This document shows, piece by piece, positions 20,026-28,507 of a stretch of DNA of 52,330 bases. The stretch spans positions 1-52,330 of the IMG/VR virus record IMGVR_UViG_3300026478_000318; one strand, given 5' to 3'. The notes under the pieces are model-generated. The model saw only the letters and a program-made list of their open reading frames with translations, searched no databases and was not told the origin of the DNA. This DNA is from a virus. Every line of letters starts with the position of its first letter. The stretch's first letter is position 1. Position numbers and translations under genes: made by a program.

Positions 20026-23000
20026 TTACGTCCTCCAATATCACAGTTCCCTCTTTGGTTTTGCCTAATTCAAAATTATAGGCATGACCTTCTTCAATTT
20101 TCATATATGCTTTAGCAAATGCTGTAGGAAATACAGTAACAGAGTGTAGATCTCTAGATGTATCTGCCAAAGTTAGTGAAGCCATTTTTTTACCTGCTTT
20201 AGTTATTCTTGGTTTAAATGATACCACAAATAACTCTTCGTCTTTATACGGAAGCATTCTATAGTTTAAAAACTTAATAAGTGCAGAATCAGACCCTTTG
20301 ATTTCATCTACAGGAACAGCAGACACAATTCGATTATCAGTACAGAGTGCAATATAACTTCGTCCAGCCTCAATTGTAGTTTGTTCTTCATCAAATACAC
20401 CTATGCTTCCTGTTTTATCTAAAATCTCAACACGAGACCAACCCTTGCCACGCTTAATACCCTTAACCATACCCATTAAAATAAAGGATCCCTTTTCTTC
20501 AAACTCTTCAACTGGATTTATGAAAGCATGAAAATGTGATGGAACTGTTTGGGTAAATTCTGGTAGGCCAAGGTACTCGTAAAGATTTTCACGAATTTCA
20601 TCATCATTCCTTGGATTATCTGGAAATGTTGCAGCACCAATAATTCTTAATGCCTCTAACGCTCTACTGTTGACTCCATTACCTTTTGTAAATGTAAAGG
20701 TTTTAACTTCCTCGAAAGACTTAAAAGGTCGTGCCGATATATATCGTTCTGCAATCTTATCAGAGATAAACTTGATCCCCGACAATCCAAACCGAATACC
20801 TTTACCCTCAATTTTAAAATCAATATCCGAATCGTTAATGTGAGGTAGTTTAATGCTAATCCCCATTCTTTTCGCTTCAATAAGATATTCAGTTCTCGCA
20901 TCTTTGTCCCTTTCATTTTTTAATAACGAGTACATAAACTCAATTGGATAATAATATTTTAGCCACGCCGTCCAATACGAGAGCGTAGAGTAAGCAACCG
21001 CATGAGACTTGTTGAACGAATAACCCGCATGCGCCTCAAAGTCATGCCATAAATCACGAGCCTGATTAGGGCTAACATACTTAGAAGCACCATCAACGAA
21101 CCTATCACGAAATACATCAAACTCCCTCGCATCCTTTTTCTTACCAATAATCTTACGAACCTTATCAGCCTCAGACCAAGACATTCCACCTAGTTCTACG
21201 CAAGCCTGCATAACCTGTTCTTGATATAGGATACATCCATAGGTCTCTTCAGTAAATGGCTTCATTGTTTGATGTAGATAGTTTACTGCCTGTCTACCGT
21301 GCTTTCTCTCAATATAATCTTTTCCGATAGTATTCATAGCACCTGGACGAACCAAAGCGTTTGAAGCAGAAAGTTCTGCTAAATTTTTTACACCCATCTT
21401 AATAAGAAGATTTGTATATGGGGTTGCTTCACATTGAAACACACCCTTTGTATATCCCTCAGAAAGCATCTGATATACCTTTTGATCTTCCATATCGATC
21501 TTAAGCAAATCGATTTCAGTGCCTTCTCGTTCCTTAATTATTTTAATGGTGTCATTAATAACACTTAATGTTTTAAGTCCAAGTGCGTCGATTTTGATGA
21601 GACCAATTTTTTCTGCTTCTTCCATATCAACTGCCACAACAGGAATACGCTCATCGGAACCAGGAGAATTACGTGTCTCCAACGGTGCGTACCTAAAAAT
21701 AGGATTTTTGCTAGTGACAACACCAGCAGCGTGTATACCAGTACCTCTAATACGACCACGAAGTTGTTCCCCATATTGTTCCACCTCTGGATATTTCTCT
21801 CTAAACCATGCAGTTGTTTTTGAGGTGCAATACTCATCCCAAGTATCTACCAACTTTAACACCTTATTAACATCTACCAACGGGATATTTAGTGCACGAG
21901 CAACATCTCGTACCACACCTTTATCTTTAAATTCTAAGAATGTAGCAATAGAAGCAACATGCTTATATTGTCTTACAAGATAATCTTTGACTTCATCACG
22001 ACGAGAGTCTTGAATATCAGTATCAATATCTGGAAAGTCATTACGTTCAGGATTAATAAAACGGAAAAAGAGTAGTCCGTGTTGAATTGGATCAATATCT
22101 GTAATGCCTAGAGCATAACATAACAATGATCCTGCTGCAGAACCACGTCCAGGACCAACCATGATGCCTTCTTTCTTTGCCCAAGCAATCATGCTTTGAA
22201 CAACAAGGAAGTATGGTCCAAACTTTTTATCTTTAATGACGGTTAACTCTTCATTAAGTCTATCTAGATATTTTTGATTTGTATCAAGTCCCTTTTCAGC
22301 CAAACCTGCGAGAGCCAAATCCTCTAGTTGTTTATCTGGATTTTTATATTGAACTGGAAGTAAATTTAAATTATCTTTGATATCATAGTCTTCAATTTTA
22401 TTTGCAAGATCAATTGTATTTTCATAAATATCTGTTCTCCATACTGCTTGCTTCTCCATAGCAGCCTGAATCTCTTCATATGAAAGTAGATGAATATCAA
22501 ACTTATTAAATGACATTTGTCTATCTTCACCGTATAGGTAGTCAAGGCGTTTCATTAAACTGCCCTGTTTTTTAGACTTATCGTATGTTGCGTCTTTTTG
22601 AATTTTGTTTGAGTAGGTATTTAGAATAAGTTTTAACTCTTGAATTTCTTTTTGTGACGGATCTACATGGTGGCAGTCTGGAGTAACAATTGGCTTAACC
22701 TTAAACTCATCAGCAAGTAAAAGAATATTGCGATTAATAGACTCATCGTTATGTGGCATTACTTCAAGATAATAGTCGTCGCCAAACTCTTCTTTAAACC
22801 ACTTGATATATTTCTTTGCCATGCCAAGTTCGCCAAGTTCGATTGACTTAGCGATAATTCCACTAGGGCATGCTGACGAAACAATAATGCCTTCTTTATA
22901 TTTTGATAATATTTCAAAATCAATTCTAGGCTTTTTGTAATAACCTTCAGTCCATGCAAGTTCGTTTAGTTTGTTTAGGTTTTCTAAACCTACCTGATTC

Positions 23001-23293
23001 TTGGCTAGAAGAATTATATGGTTGTACACCATGTCTAATGGGGTAGTGCGATCTTCTTTGTCTCTTCTATCAAAGCGATCCTCACACATATAACCTTCTA
23101 TGCCAAGAATAGGCTTAATACCATTTGCTTTTGCAACACGATACATCTCTCTGTGTCCAGAAAGGGAACCGTGATCTGTAATCGCTATTGCAGGCATACC
23201 CAATTTAACGGCACGATCTACATATTCAGAAGGTATTCCAATACCGTCAAATAATGAGAAGTGAGTATGTAAGTGTAATGGTACGTAATTCAT
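20015..23293 (-). CDS. dnaE: DNA polymerase III alpha subunit (DnaE-type)
   Basis: A 1092-residue protein. Residues 1-200 are a PHP domain (YVPLHLHTHFSLFDG, ITDHGSLSGH). The polymerase core has GPGRGSAAGSLLCYALGI, the two-aspartate motif FPDIDTDIQDSRRDE, the third Asp in LIKIDALGLKT, and RPGAMNTIGKDYI. GYSFNKSHAVAYS follows. The C-terminus has an OB-like segment (ILMGMVKGIKRGKGWSRVEI). Length is near bacterial DnaE (about 1160). It is a C-family polymerase encoded by the phage, giving it its own replicase core. No separate clamp, clamp loader or proofreading subunit is in the window, so host factors may assist. Confidence 0.95.
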   Translation of the reverse strand: MNYVPLHLHTHFSLFDGIGIPSEYVDRAVKLGMPAIAITDHGSLSGHREMYRVAKANGIKPILGIEGYMCEDRFDRRDKEDRTTPLDMVYNHIILLAKNQVGLENLNKLNELAWTEGYYKKPRIDFEILSKYKEGIIVSSACPSGIIAKSIELGELGMAKKYIKWFKEEFGDDYYLEVMPHNDESINRNILLLADEFKVKPIVTPDCHHVDPSQKEIQELKLILNTYSNKIQKDATYDKSKKQGSLMKRLDYLYGEDRQMSFNKFDIHLLSYEEIQAAMEKQAVWRTDIYENTIDLANKIEDYDIKDNLNLLPVQYKNPDKQLEDLALAGLAEKGLDTNQKYLDRLNEELTVIKDKKFGPYFLVVQSMIAWAKKEGIMVGPGRGSAAGSLLCYALGITDIDPIQHGLLFFRFINPERNDFPDIDTDIQDSRRDEVKDYLVRQYKHVASIATFLEFKDKGVVRDVARALNIPLVDVNKVLKLVDTWDEYCTSKTTAWFREKYPEVEQYGEQLRGRIRGTGIHAAGVVTSKNPIFRYAPLETRNSPGSDERIPVVAVDMEEAEKIGLIKIDALGLKTLSVINDTIKIIKEREGTEIDLLKIDMEDQKVYQMLSEGYTKGVFQCEATPYTNLLIKMGVKNLAELSASNALVRPGAMNTIGKDYIERKHGRQAVNYLHQTMKPFTEETYGCILYQEQVMQACVELGGMSWSEADKVRKIIGKKKDAREFDVFRDRFVDGASKYVSPNQARDLWHDFEAHAGYSFNKSHAVAYSTLSYWTAWLKYYYPIEFMYSLLKNERDKDARTEYLIEAKRMGISIKLPHINDSDIDFKIEGKGIRFGLSGIKFISDKIAERYISARPFKSFEEVKTFTFTKGNGVNSRALEALRIIGAATFPDNPRNDDEIRENLYEYLGLPEFTQTVPSHFHAFINPVEEFEEKGSFILMGMVKGIKRGKGWSRVEILDKTGSIGVFDEEQTTIEAGRSYIALCTDNRIVSAVPVDEIKGSDSALIKFLNYRMLPYKDEELFVVSFKPRITKAGKKMASLTLADTSRDLHSVTVFPTAFAKAYMKIEEGHAYNFELGKTKEGTVILEDVSVS

Positions 23294-23296
23294 CTA

Positions 23297-23959
23297 CTAC
23301 CAGTCGATATTCGTCGCTGAAGTAGCAGAAGGTGAATCAAATCCAAGATAGAATGCTTCCTGTTCAGCATATGGAACACGACGCAATGCCTTCTCTAGTG
23401 GATATGGCTCAATGCCTTCCCAATTGAATGGCTCCTTATCTGGAGCAGAAGGAATTAAAGTGTATGATGTTTCAGTACCCTGACCATTACGCTTTAACTT
23501 CCAGGTGATGTTTGAGATGCTTCCTGTTTCAAGAGCATACTCACGAATAGTGTTAAATGAAGATTGCTTGCTAACACCCATAGACCAAATAGCAACATAA
23601 GGCTTTTCCTCAATGCCATCGTCTACTAGAACGTTGCAATAGAAACGAAGACGACCACGCCATCCACTGTTACCCTTTGGATCTTTGCGGTACATTTCTT
23701 CAGCCCAGTCACGACCTTCTGTATCTAAAGTATCTACAGCCTTACGCTTGTAGTCCTTTGGATTTGTGTGTTCCTTTACAACAAGTGCAAGACCACGCTT
23801 TTCATTATAGTTTGCAGAGTCTTCATCCAATTCTTCAATGAATCGAATCTTTACTGCTTGTCCATCAGCCAACTTAAGCCAACGAACCTTTGGCCCAGTT
23901 TCATCTGTTTTCTTATCGAGCAGGGCATTGATATTTTTTAGTCCCTTAATAACGCTCAT
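23297..23959 (-). CDS. Single-stranded DNA-binding protein, phage gp32-like (putative)
   Basis: A 220-residue protein just before the polymerase gene. KVRWLKLADGQAVKIRFIEEL begins a beta-rich core; WRGRLRFYCNVLVDDG and KPYVAIWSMG, then ITWKLKRNGQG look like OB-fold strands. The N-terminus (MSVIKGLKNINALLDKK) resembles phage SSB starts. The C-terminus is not strongly acidic, ending in an Ile-Asp-Trp. It would coat single strands at the fork. A promoter with TTGACA lies upstream and AAAGGAG precedes the ATG. Confidence 0.75.
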   Translation of the reverse strand: MSVIKGLKNINALLDKKTDETGPKVRWLKLADGQAVKIRFIEELDEDSANYNEKRGLALVVKEHTNPKDYKRKAVDTLDTEGRDWAEEMYRKDPKGNSGWRGRLRFYCNVLVDDGIEEKPYVAIWSMGVSKQSSFNTIREYALETGSISNITWKLKRNGQGTETSYTLIPSAPDKEPFNWEGIEPYPLEKALRRVPYAEQEAFYLGFDSPSATSATNIDW

Positions 23960-23979
23960 AGTTTTCTCCTTTGTTTATC

Positions 23980-24924
23980 CTAGTTTAGCATAGACACTAT
24001 TGATTTGTCAAACTGATATTCTAGTTCTTTTATTGACTTATCGTCCATATCGCCTATGTCTTTATATTGTTTGTCTAAATTAATTACAGTAACAATTCCA
24101 CCCAGTCTTTCAACAATTCTGTCTTTCATGTTACCGCCAGCCTCATCATTATCAGCAATAACAATTATATCACTGAAGTACTTTTGAAGCAAGTCTATTT
24201 GTTTAGAAGATACGTTGGCTCCCAGCGTAGCAACGGCAGGAAAGCCAACCTGATCTAATCTTATGGCATCAAATGATGATTCTACAACGTATACCTTGGA
24301 TGCCGTCTTAACTCTATTTAAATTAAATAATAACTTTGATTTAGGAAGTTTGGTTGTATTCTTAAAGTCTTTACCTTCAACGGATCTTGCTACGAACCCA
24401 ACGCACAAGCCTTCATGATTTTGTACTGGAATTGTAATCATGTCCTGGTTTTCAGAATACCCTAATTTAAATTTAACTACGGAGTCTTTGGTTAGTTTAC
24501 GTTTAATAAAATATTCTTTTGCTCTATCTGAAACAAGGGCTTGCTCGTGTAGTCTTTGAACAATAGAAGCATCAAACTCTGGCCACTCTTCTTTATCTAC
24601 TAACTTATTGTTGACTTCAGATAAAATATCAGTTTCAACTTCTTTGCTCTTAATAAATCTAATAGATTCAAAATATGTCCTATTAGAAAAATGCATTACC
24701 AACTCAATAAGGTCAGCAGTCTTACTACATGAAAAACAGAAAAACAATCCAGTGTATTTATTTATTTCAGCAGCAGGGGTGCGGTGGTTTGAATGAAAAG
24801 GACAAAAAACAATATATTCTGATTCTGCTTCTTTTTCTACAGTTACGCCAGACCCTGCGAGTACTCGTTTAACTTGGCTGGCTGTGTATATATTGGTTTG
24901 ATTCCGTCTATCCCTATTATCCAT
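23980..24924 (-). CDS. DNA primase, DnaG-type
   Basis: A 314-residue protein. Residues 40-75 are a CHC2-like zinc finger (FCPFHSNHRTPAAEI, then FFCFSCSKTADLIE). The TOPRIM domain has YVVESSFDAIRLDQVG (Glu) and IVIADNDEAGG (Asp-x-Asp), metal-binding residues for primer synthesis. It is shorter than cellular DnaG, lacking the C-terminal helicase-binding domain. It overlaps the upstream gene by 82 bases in another frame; no later in-frame start precedes the zinc finger, so the overlap seems real. Confidence 0.9.
   Translation of the reverse strand: MDNRDRRNQTNIYTASQVKRVLAGSGVTVEKEAESEYIVFCPFHSNHRTPAAEINKYTGLFFCFSCSKTADLIELVMHFSNRTYFESIRFIKSKEVETDILSEVNNKLVDKEEWPEFDASIVQRLHEQALVSDRAKEYFIKRKLTKDSVVKFKLGYSENQDMITIPVQNHEGLCVGFVARSVEGKDFKNTTKLPKSKLLFNLNRVKTASKVYVVESSFDAIRLDQVGFPAVATLGANVSSKQIDLLQKYFSDIIVIADNDEAGGNMKDRIVERLGGIVTVINLDKQYKDIGDMDDKSIKELEYQFDKSIVSMLN
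23982..24011 (-). promoter_or_regulatory. Promoter before the single-strand binding protein
   Basis: TTGACA (24011-24006), 18 bases, TAAACT (23987-23982) with TGC before the -10. It overlaps the end of the primase gene and gives a short leader with AAAGGAG. A separate promoter would raise this protein over the primase, as expected for a stoichiometric coat. Confidence 0.55.
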
Positions 24925-25169
24925 TCTGCTCTTTTTCTCCCTATATATATTCCGTATACGCTTAATGTAAATTCAAAGTAATTTTTTTGTTCGTTGTATG
25001 ATAATGTAAAGTGTGGATCAATGTCAAGTCTTGGAGCATAGCCTGATAGTCGCATCTCAGATACCAAGAGTTTGGTATATTCTTGCTGCAATCTATAGAT
25101 AGCGGAGTCATCAATGATGATCCCGTCTAATCCAAACCTTTTTATAGGTTTGTGATGAAATAACTCCAT
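24843..25169 (-). CDS. Hypothetical protein between helicase and primase
   Basis: A 108-residue protein. It has beta-rich segments (FTLSYNEQKNYFEFTLSVYG) and RLDIDPHFTLS. No motif recognised. Position between DnaB and primase hints at a replication accessory. Its ATG at 25169 is seven bases after TATAAT with no ribosome site, so it may be leaderless. Its end overlaps the primase by 82 bases, a sign of tight packing. Confidence 0.65.
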   Translation of the reverse strand: MELFHHKPIKRFGLDGIIIDDSAIYRLQQEYTKLLVSEMRLSGYAPRLDIDPHFTLSYNEQKNYFEFTLSVYGIYIGRKRAEWIIGIDGIKPIYTQPAKLNEYSQGLA

Positions 25170-25176
25170 GTGGCAT

Positions 25177-25182
25177 ATTATA
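25177..25182 (-). promoter_or_regulatory. -10 box, possible leaderless start
   Basis: TATAAT (25182-25177) lies seven bases before the ATG at 25169 and overlaps the DnaB stop. There is no TGn extension and no clear -35, so this is weaker than the others. Confidence 0.4.
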
Positions 25183-26404
25183 CTGACTTATCTTCATAAT
25201 CTTTATATCTGTAGTATCCTTTGTCAAAATCAGCCTGAACCAAGAATTCTCCCATAAAACCATTGCGATTCTTACGGAATACACATTCTATAATGTCACT
25301 ATTGTTTCCACGACCAAGTGCTAAAACCCAGTCTGCATCGTAGGCTATCTGACGTGACCAGGCTGTTTGACCAAGAGTTGGCACGGTTTCAAGTTTTGTA
25401 ACATCATCAGGTGTAGCAGATGAAATGGCAATAATTGGAACCTCTTCAGCAATAGCCATCAACTTTAATTCACGAGAAAGATTCTTCATGCGGATTGTTT
25501 CATTGTCTGACTTTTGGTTTGGACTCATCAACTGTAAGTAGTCAACGATAACAAAGTCTGGCTTATATTGATCAATCTTTCCACGTAAGACTAATGGAGT
25601 GATATCTCCACCAGTATCATTAGAGATGATATGAAACTCTGGCTTACCCTTAACACTCTTTGTATGCCAATCCTTAAGCATATCCATTTCGATTTGTCCC
25701 GCACTTAATTTTCTATGCGACCATAGGCCTTCACCCATAATTGCAAACACACGATTACGGACCTCTACCTCTGACATTTCAAGACTGATGATCATTGGGC
25801 TACGACCCTGTTTCCAAGCCTGTACAGCGAAATAGAGAGACAACCATGACTTTCCTATGCCTGGATATGCAAGGAACACTCCCAACTGCCCTGGCATGAT
25901 TCCAGAAGGTAAGTAGTTGTCAAATCCTGGAAGACCAGTTTTAATGCCTAGTGCTCCAGCCTCCTGTTGCTTCTTTAAGTTTTCAAAATATGCAACAGCA
26001 GAGTCTAAATCTGTTACATCAATATCACGAATGGCTGCTGTGTTTTTTCTAAGTTCAGCAGTCTTTGTAATCAGAGATTCTAGTGCATCTAATCCTTGTC
26101 CACCCTGAACATCTGTTGCTGCAGATCTAATAATATCCTTAAGGCTATTTGTTAAATATTCTGCCTGTAATTCTTCAAGGTGATGCTTTGTAGCACCAAC
26201 TCCACTTATGGGTTCAAAGTCTCTAAACTTTTCTACAACTAGTTCTGTTGGTGGAACAGTGGCATTAGCCTCATAGTATTTTCTAATAAACTGCCAAACA
26301 TCGACATGCGTTGTGAGAATGTTTTCAACGTTTGCTTGCAGTAAAACGTGTGCTTGCTTATCTTTAAGAACGGCTGAAATCAACTTTGATTCTGTATTAT
26401 TCAC
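25178..26404 (-). CDS. dnaB: Replicative DnaB-like helicase
   Basis: A 408-residue protein. The N-terminal half is helical (a DnaB N-domain-like region); the RecA-like core begins near residue 150. Walker A is AYPGIGKSW (residues 179-187), Walker B is FVIVDYLQLMSPN, followed by the arginine-finger region (VFRKNRNG) of the DnaB C-domain. It unwinds the fork ahead of the polymerase. The preceding short gene may be its loader (overlap of eight bases). Shorter than E. coli DnaB (471), as usual for phage. Confidence 0.9.
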   Translation of the reverse strand: MNNTESKLISAVLKDKQAHVLLQANVENILTTHVDVWQFIRKYYEANATVPPTELVVEKFRDFEPISGVGATKHHLEELQAEYLTNSLKDIIRSAATDVQGGQGLDALESLITKTAELRKNTAAIRDIDVTDLDSAVAYFENLKKQQEAGALGIKTGLPGFDNYLPSGIMPGQLGVFLAYPGIGKSWLSLYFAVQAWKQGRSPMIISLEMSEVEVRNRVFAIMGEGLWSHRKLSAGQIEMDMLKDWHTKSVKGKPEFHIISNDTGGDITPLVLRGKIDQYKPDFVIVDYLQLMSPNQKSDNETIRMKNLSRELKLMAIAEEVPIIAISSATPDDVTKLETVPTLGQTAWSRQIAYDADWVLALGRGNNSDIIECVFRKNRNGFMGEFLVQADFDKGYYRYKDYEDKSV

Positions 26405-26705
26405 TCAACCACTCCTTAGCCATTTGTCTACGCTTCTGTCTTTCTTCTAAATCTTTTTGATATTGTGCTTTTGCTTCTAGTATATCATGTGCCATATAAG
26501 CAAAATTATTCCATGTAGGATTTTGTGATACCTCAAAATAATACTCAAGTAATTCATAACAAACATCTAAGCCATATGACTCAATTAAGGCATCGGCAGA
26601 CCATTGTTCAATCCACTTATTGTATTGTGGCTTCTGTCCTAGTTTAAACTTATAGTGTTTATCAAACCTACTCAACAGAGCCATACGCTGCTGTTTTTCT
26701 GTCAC
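26397..26705 (-). CDS. Hypothetical protein upstream of DnaB, possible helicase loader
   Basis: A 102-residue all-helical basic protein (RFDKHYKFKLGQKPQYN; EYYFEVSQNPTWNNF; EAKAQYQKDLEERQKRRQM). The placement directly before and overlapping DnaB is where many phages keep a loader such as G40P gp39. No ATPase motif is seen, which fits the small ATPase-free loaders. Start is GTG at 26705 with GAAGAAGG upstream. Confidence 0.55.
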   Translation of the reverse strand: MTEKQQRMALLSRFDKHYKFKLGQKPQYNKWIEQWSADALIESYGLDVCYELLEYYFEVSQNPTWNNFAYMAHDILEAKAQYQKDLEERQKRRQMAKEWLSE

Positions 26706-26706
26706 A

Positions 26707-26913
26707 CTAGTTGCCTTCTTCTAGTTCGACCTTTGCTTCTGAAATTTTGAGAGCAAGTTTATCTTCAACAAACTTGTATACACGTTCAAAAGCCTGATCT
26801 GTATTTTCTCCATCACGCTTTGAATCGATTACACCTAAATCTAATCTTAACGATTGAAAATTTCCAAGGTTAAGTGTATAGCCAAGTGTTACTGATACTT
26901 TTGTATCTTCCAT
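26707..26913 (-). CDS. Hypothetical protein
   Basis: A 68-residue protein. YTLNLGNFQSLRLDLGV is followed by a charged helix (DQAFERVYKFVEDKLALKI). I recall this small beta-then-helix protein in replication regions of varied phages; function unknown. It is the first gene after the promoter at 26986-27014 and so heads the helicase-primase operon. Confidence 0.65.
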   Translation of the reverse strand: MEDTKVSVTLGYTLNLGNFQSLRLDLGVIDSKRDGENTDQAFERVYKFVEDKLALKISEAKVELEEGN

Positions 26914-26927
26914 TTCATACCCTTCGT

Positions 26928-27470
26928 TTATATTGATTCAGACCAAATAGGTATAAATCTACCGTCTTCAGTCTTCGTATATGTCAGTATACCATCTCCC
27001 ATTCTGCGTGTCAACTCAGCCTTACTGGGAGTGATATCATTTGTTATTAGATTATCTTTTCTTGGTCTGCCTATATGATAGGTTGCTAATATATCACGAA
27101 TATCTCTTACCTGTGATTCAGAATAGTATGAGCGTACTTGCCATCCACGCTCTCCACCTTTTTGTGATCCTGTTGGGAAAGGTATTACGCCACGCTTCAT
27201 TAATGATGGCATATATTTTTTATGCCTATTAACCAGATCAGCCGTCTCTCCTACAGTATAAGCACGTTCTCTTTTATTTTTAAAATCATTAATTAAACAA
27301 CTTTCAATTCTATCTTTGTTAATATTATAAACAGACATAATGCCATTTGATTTGTTATAATGATGAATCCGAACTAGGTCCCCATTAAGAAACCACACTT
27401 TTTTATTTCCAGGTATTACAGGGGCGTTATTATAGTCTTCGCTCGTTCTATTTCCTTTTTTAACAGCCAT
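26928..27470 (-). CDS. Winged-helix/MerR-like DNA-binding protein (putative)
   Basis: A 180-residue basic protein. AYTVGETADLVNRHKKYMPS resembles the recognition start of MerR/excisionase winged helices, followed by RGVIPFPTG and YYSESQVRDIRDIL (helix 3-4 of MerR-like folds). The N-terminal third is a separate beta-like segment (VWFLNGDLVRIHHYN). It may regulate the replication operon, whose promoter lies in its own 3-prime end. GGAAGG precedes the ATG at 27470. It overlaps the zinc protein gene by 55 bases. Confidence 0.65.
   Translation of the reverse strand: MAVKKGNRTSEDYNNAPVIPGNKKVWFLNGDLVRIHHYNKSNGIMSVYNINKDRIESCLINDFKNKRERAYTVGETADLVNRHKKYMPSLMKRGVIPFPTGSQKGGERGWQVRSYYSESQVRDIRDILATYHIGRPRKDNLITNDITPSKAELTRRMGDGILTYTKTEDGRFIPIWSESI
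26986..27014 (-). promoter_or_regulatory. Consensus promoter heading the replication operon
   Basis: TTGACA (27014-27009), 17 bases, TATACT (26991-26986), with TGG just before the -10. It lies within the end of the regulator gene at 26928 and about 70 bases upstream of the ATG at 26913. Confidence 0.65.
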
Positions 27471-27607
27471 CGACCTTCCTCCGAATCAGACGGCGGATGA
27501 AAAAACTTTCTTGATCCACAGTAAAAGCAATAAGTCTCTAAATGAGACATTGAGGTAAACACTCTGTCCACAAACATTCTTCTTGAGCATTTTTTACAAC
27601 TTATCAT
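27416..27607 (-). CDS. Zinc-finger protein
   Basis: A 63-residue protein with CKKC (residues 4-7) and CFYC (27-30), a single zinc ribbon, then a helical end. It marks the change from tail to DNA metabolism genes. TAATG overlap with the tail gene upstream. No family assigned. Confidence 0.65.
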   Translation of the reverse strand: MISCKKCSRRMFVDRVFTSMSHLETYCFYCGSRKFFHPPSDSEEGRWLLKKEIERAKTIITPL

Positions 27608-28050
27608 TAATTAGGTATGCCGATGATAATAAGATTAACACCGATTGATACATCTCCACCAGAATTAAAATTAACTACACCGTCTACCTTGGAAGTTGTT
27701 ATTGACTTTAAAACAACAGACACATTTTTACCTGCTTCTGTTCCACCAATGTTCACTGGGCTTGCAGTAACAATTGGAACAAACTTAAAGTCTGCAGGAA
27801 AGTTATAGGTAAATGGTTGCTGACTACCAACGCTCTGGTTGGAACTCTTTACTACGTCTACATATCCACCAATAAATCGTGTTTCTGACGCCTTAGCATT
27901 TTGCTGAACACCGTTCTGTACGTCTACTGTAACGTACCTATAAATTGCTGGAGAGACCTGTACTGCGACTTCATTGACAGCATTTGCTATCTGATAAATA
28001 TAAGATACATCAAGCGGTTGCCCTAGTTCTGGTAGTGGTATTTTTGCCAT
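27607..28050 (-). CDS. Tail appendage/fibre tip protein (putative)
   Basis: A 147-residue beta-rich protein. The N-terminal helix (YIYQIANAVNEVAVQV) is followed by FIGGYVDVVKSSNQSV and FKFVPIVTASPVNIGG, then repeats of short strands, resembling H-type lectin or receptor-binding tips found at the end of actinophage tail operons. A TGATATAAT box and AGGAGG lie before the ATG. It may bind host glycans; assignment by context and composition only. Confidence 0.6.
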   Translation of the reverse strand: MAKIPLPELGQPLDVSYIYQIANAVNEVAVQVSPAIYRYVTVDVQNGVQQNAKASETRFIGGYVDVVKSSNQSVGSQQPFTYNFPADFKFVPIVTASPVNIGGTEAGKNVSVVLKSITTSKVDGVVNFNSGGDVSIGVNLIIIGIPN

Positions 28051-28065
28051 TATTCCTCCTGTCTA

Positions 28066-28074
28066 ATTATATCA
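28066..28074 (-). promoter_or_regulatory. Extended -10 promoter
   Basis: TGATATAAT (28074-28066), inside the stop region of the upstream tail gene, 15 bases before the ATG at 28050 with AGGAGG between. Same 11-base string (TGATATAATTA) as at 42801. Confidence 0.5.
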
Positions 28075-28507
28075 GACTGCCCTCATTTTCAAAAAGTATT
28101 GCGTCTGCAAACCTTTCTAGCGGGATAGTCTTTACTTGAACTGCAATATGTGCATACTCTTTATCTGCTGAATATACGATGGAATAGTTTGTTTGATTTG
28201 TTTTACTATAATACTGCCACCCAGCATTATTCCACTTAATATATATGTAATACTCTTCTATGTTTGTTTGTGGTTGCCACGCCAAATTAATAACTCTATT
28301 TGAAGTATCAATAATCATGCTATTTAAAATTTCACTTGGCGTATCTTCTGCTATAATTTTATAAGTTGGGGACCAGTGTGATGTTCTATTTTTGTCTTCA
28401 GAAATAAATCTATACTTTAAAACATACTGTCTATTGTCTCCAAAAAATCCAGGCAGTTTAGATTTTGGAATAATAATTTTTTTAATACCACGATCTGGGG
28501 TAGGCAT
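28067..28507 (-). CDS. Fibronectin type III-like tail protein (putative)
   Basis: A 146-residue protein. YVLKYRFISEDKNRTSHWSP, then VINLAWQPQTNIEEYYIYIKWN and YAHIAVQVKTIP form the strand pattern of a fibronectin type III-like module. Such domains are common in phage tail appendages. It lies in the run of tail fibre genes; TAATG overlap at its start. Specific role unknown. Confidence 0.65.
   Translation of the reverse strand: MPTPDRGIKKIIIPKSKLPGFFGDNRQYVLKYRFISEDKNRTSHWSPTYKIIAEDTPSEILNSMIIDTSNRVINLAWQPQTNIEEYYIYIKWNNAGWQYYSKTNQTNYSIVYSADKEYAHIAVQVKTIPLERFADAILFENEGSLI

Noticed and set aside
25020-25060. TTGACA with a weak TTATCA -10 inside the gene at 24843-25169
   Set aside because: The -10 is a poor match and no gene start lies at a suitable distance.
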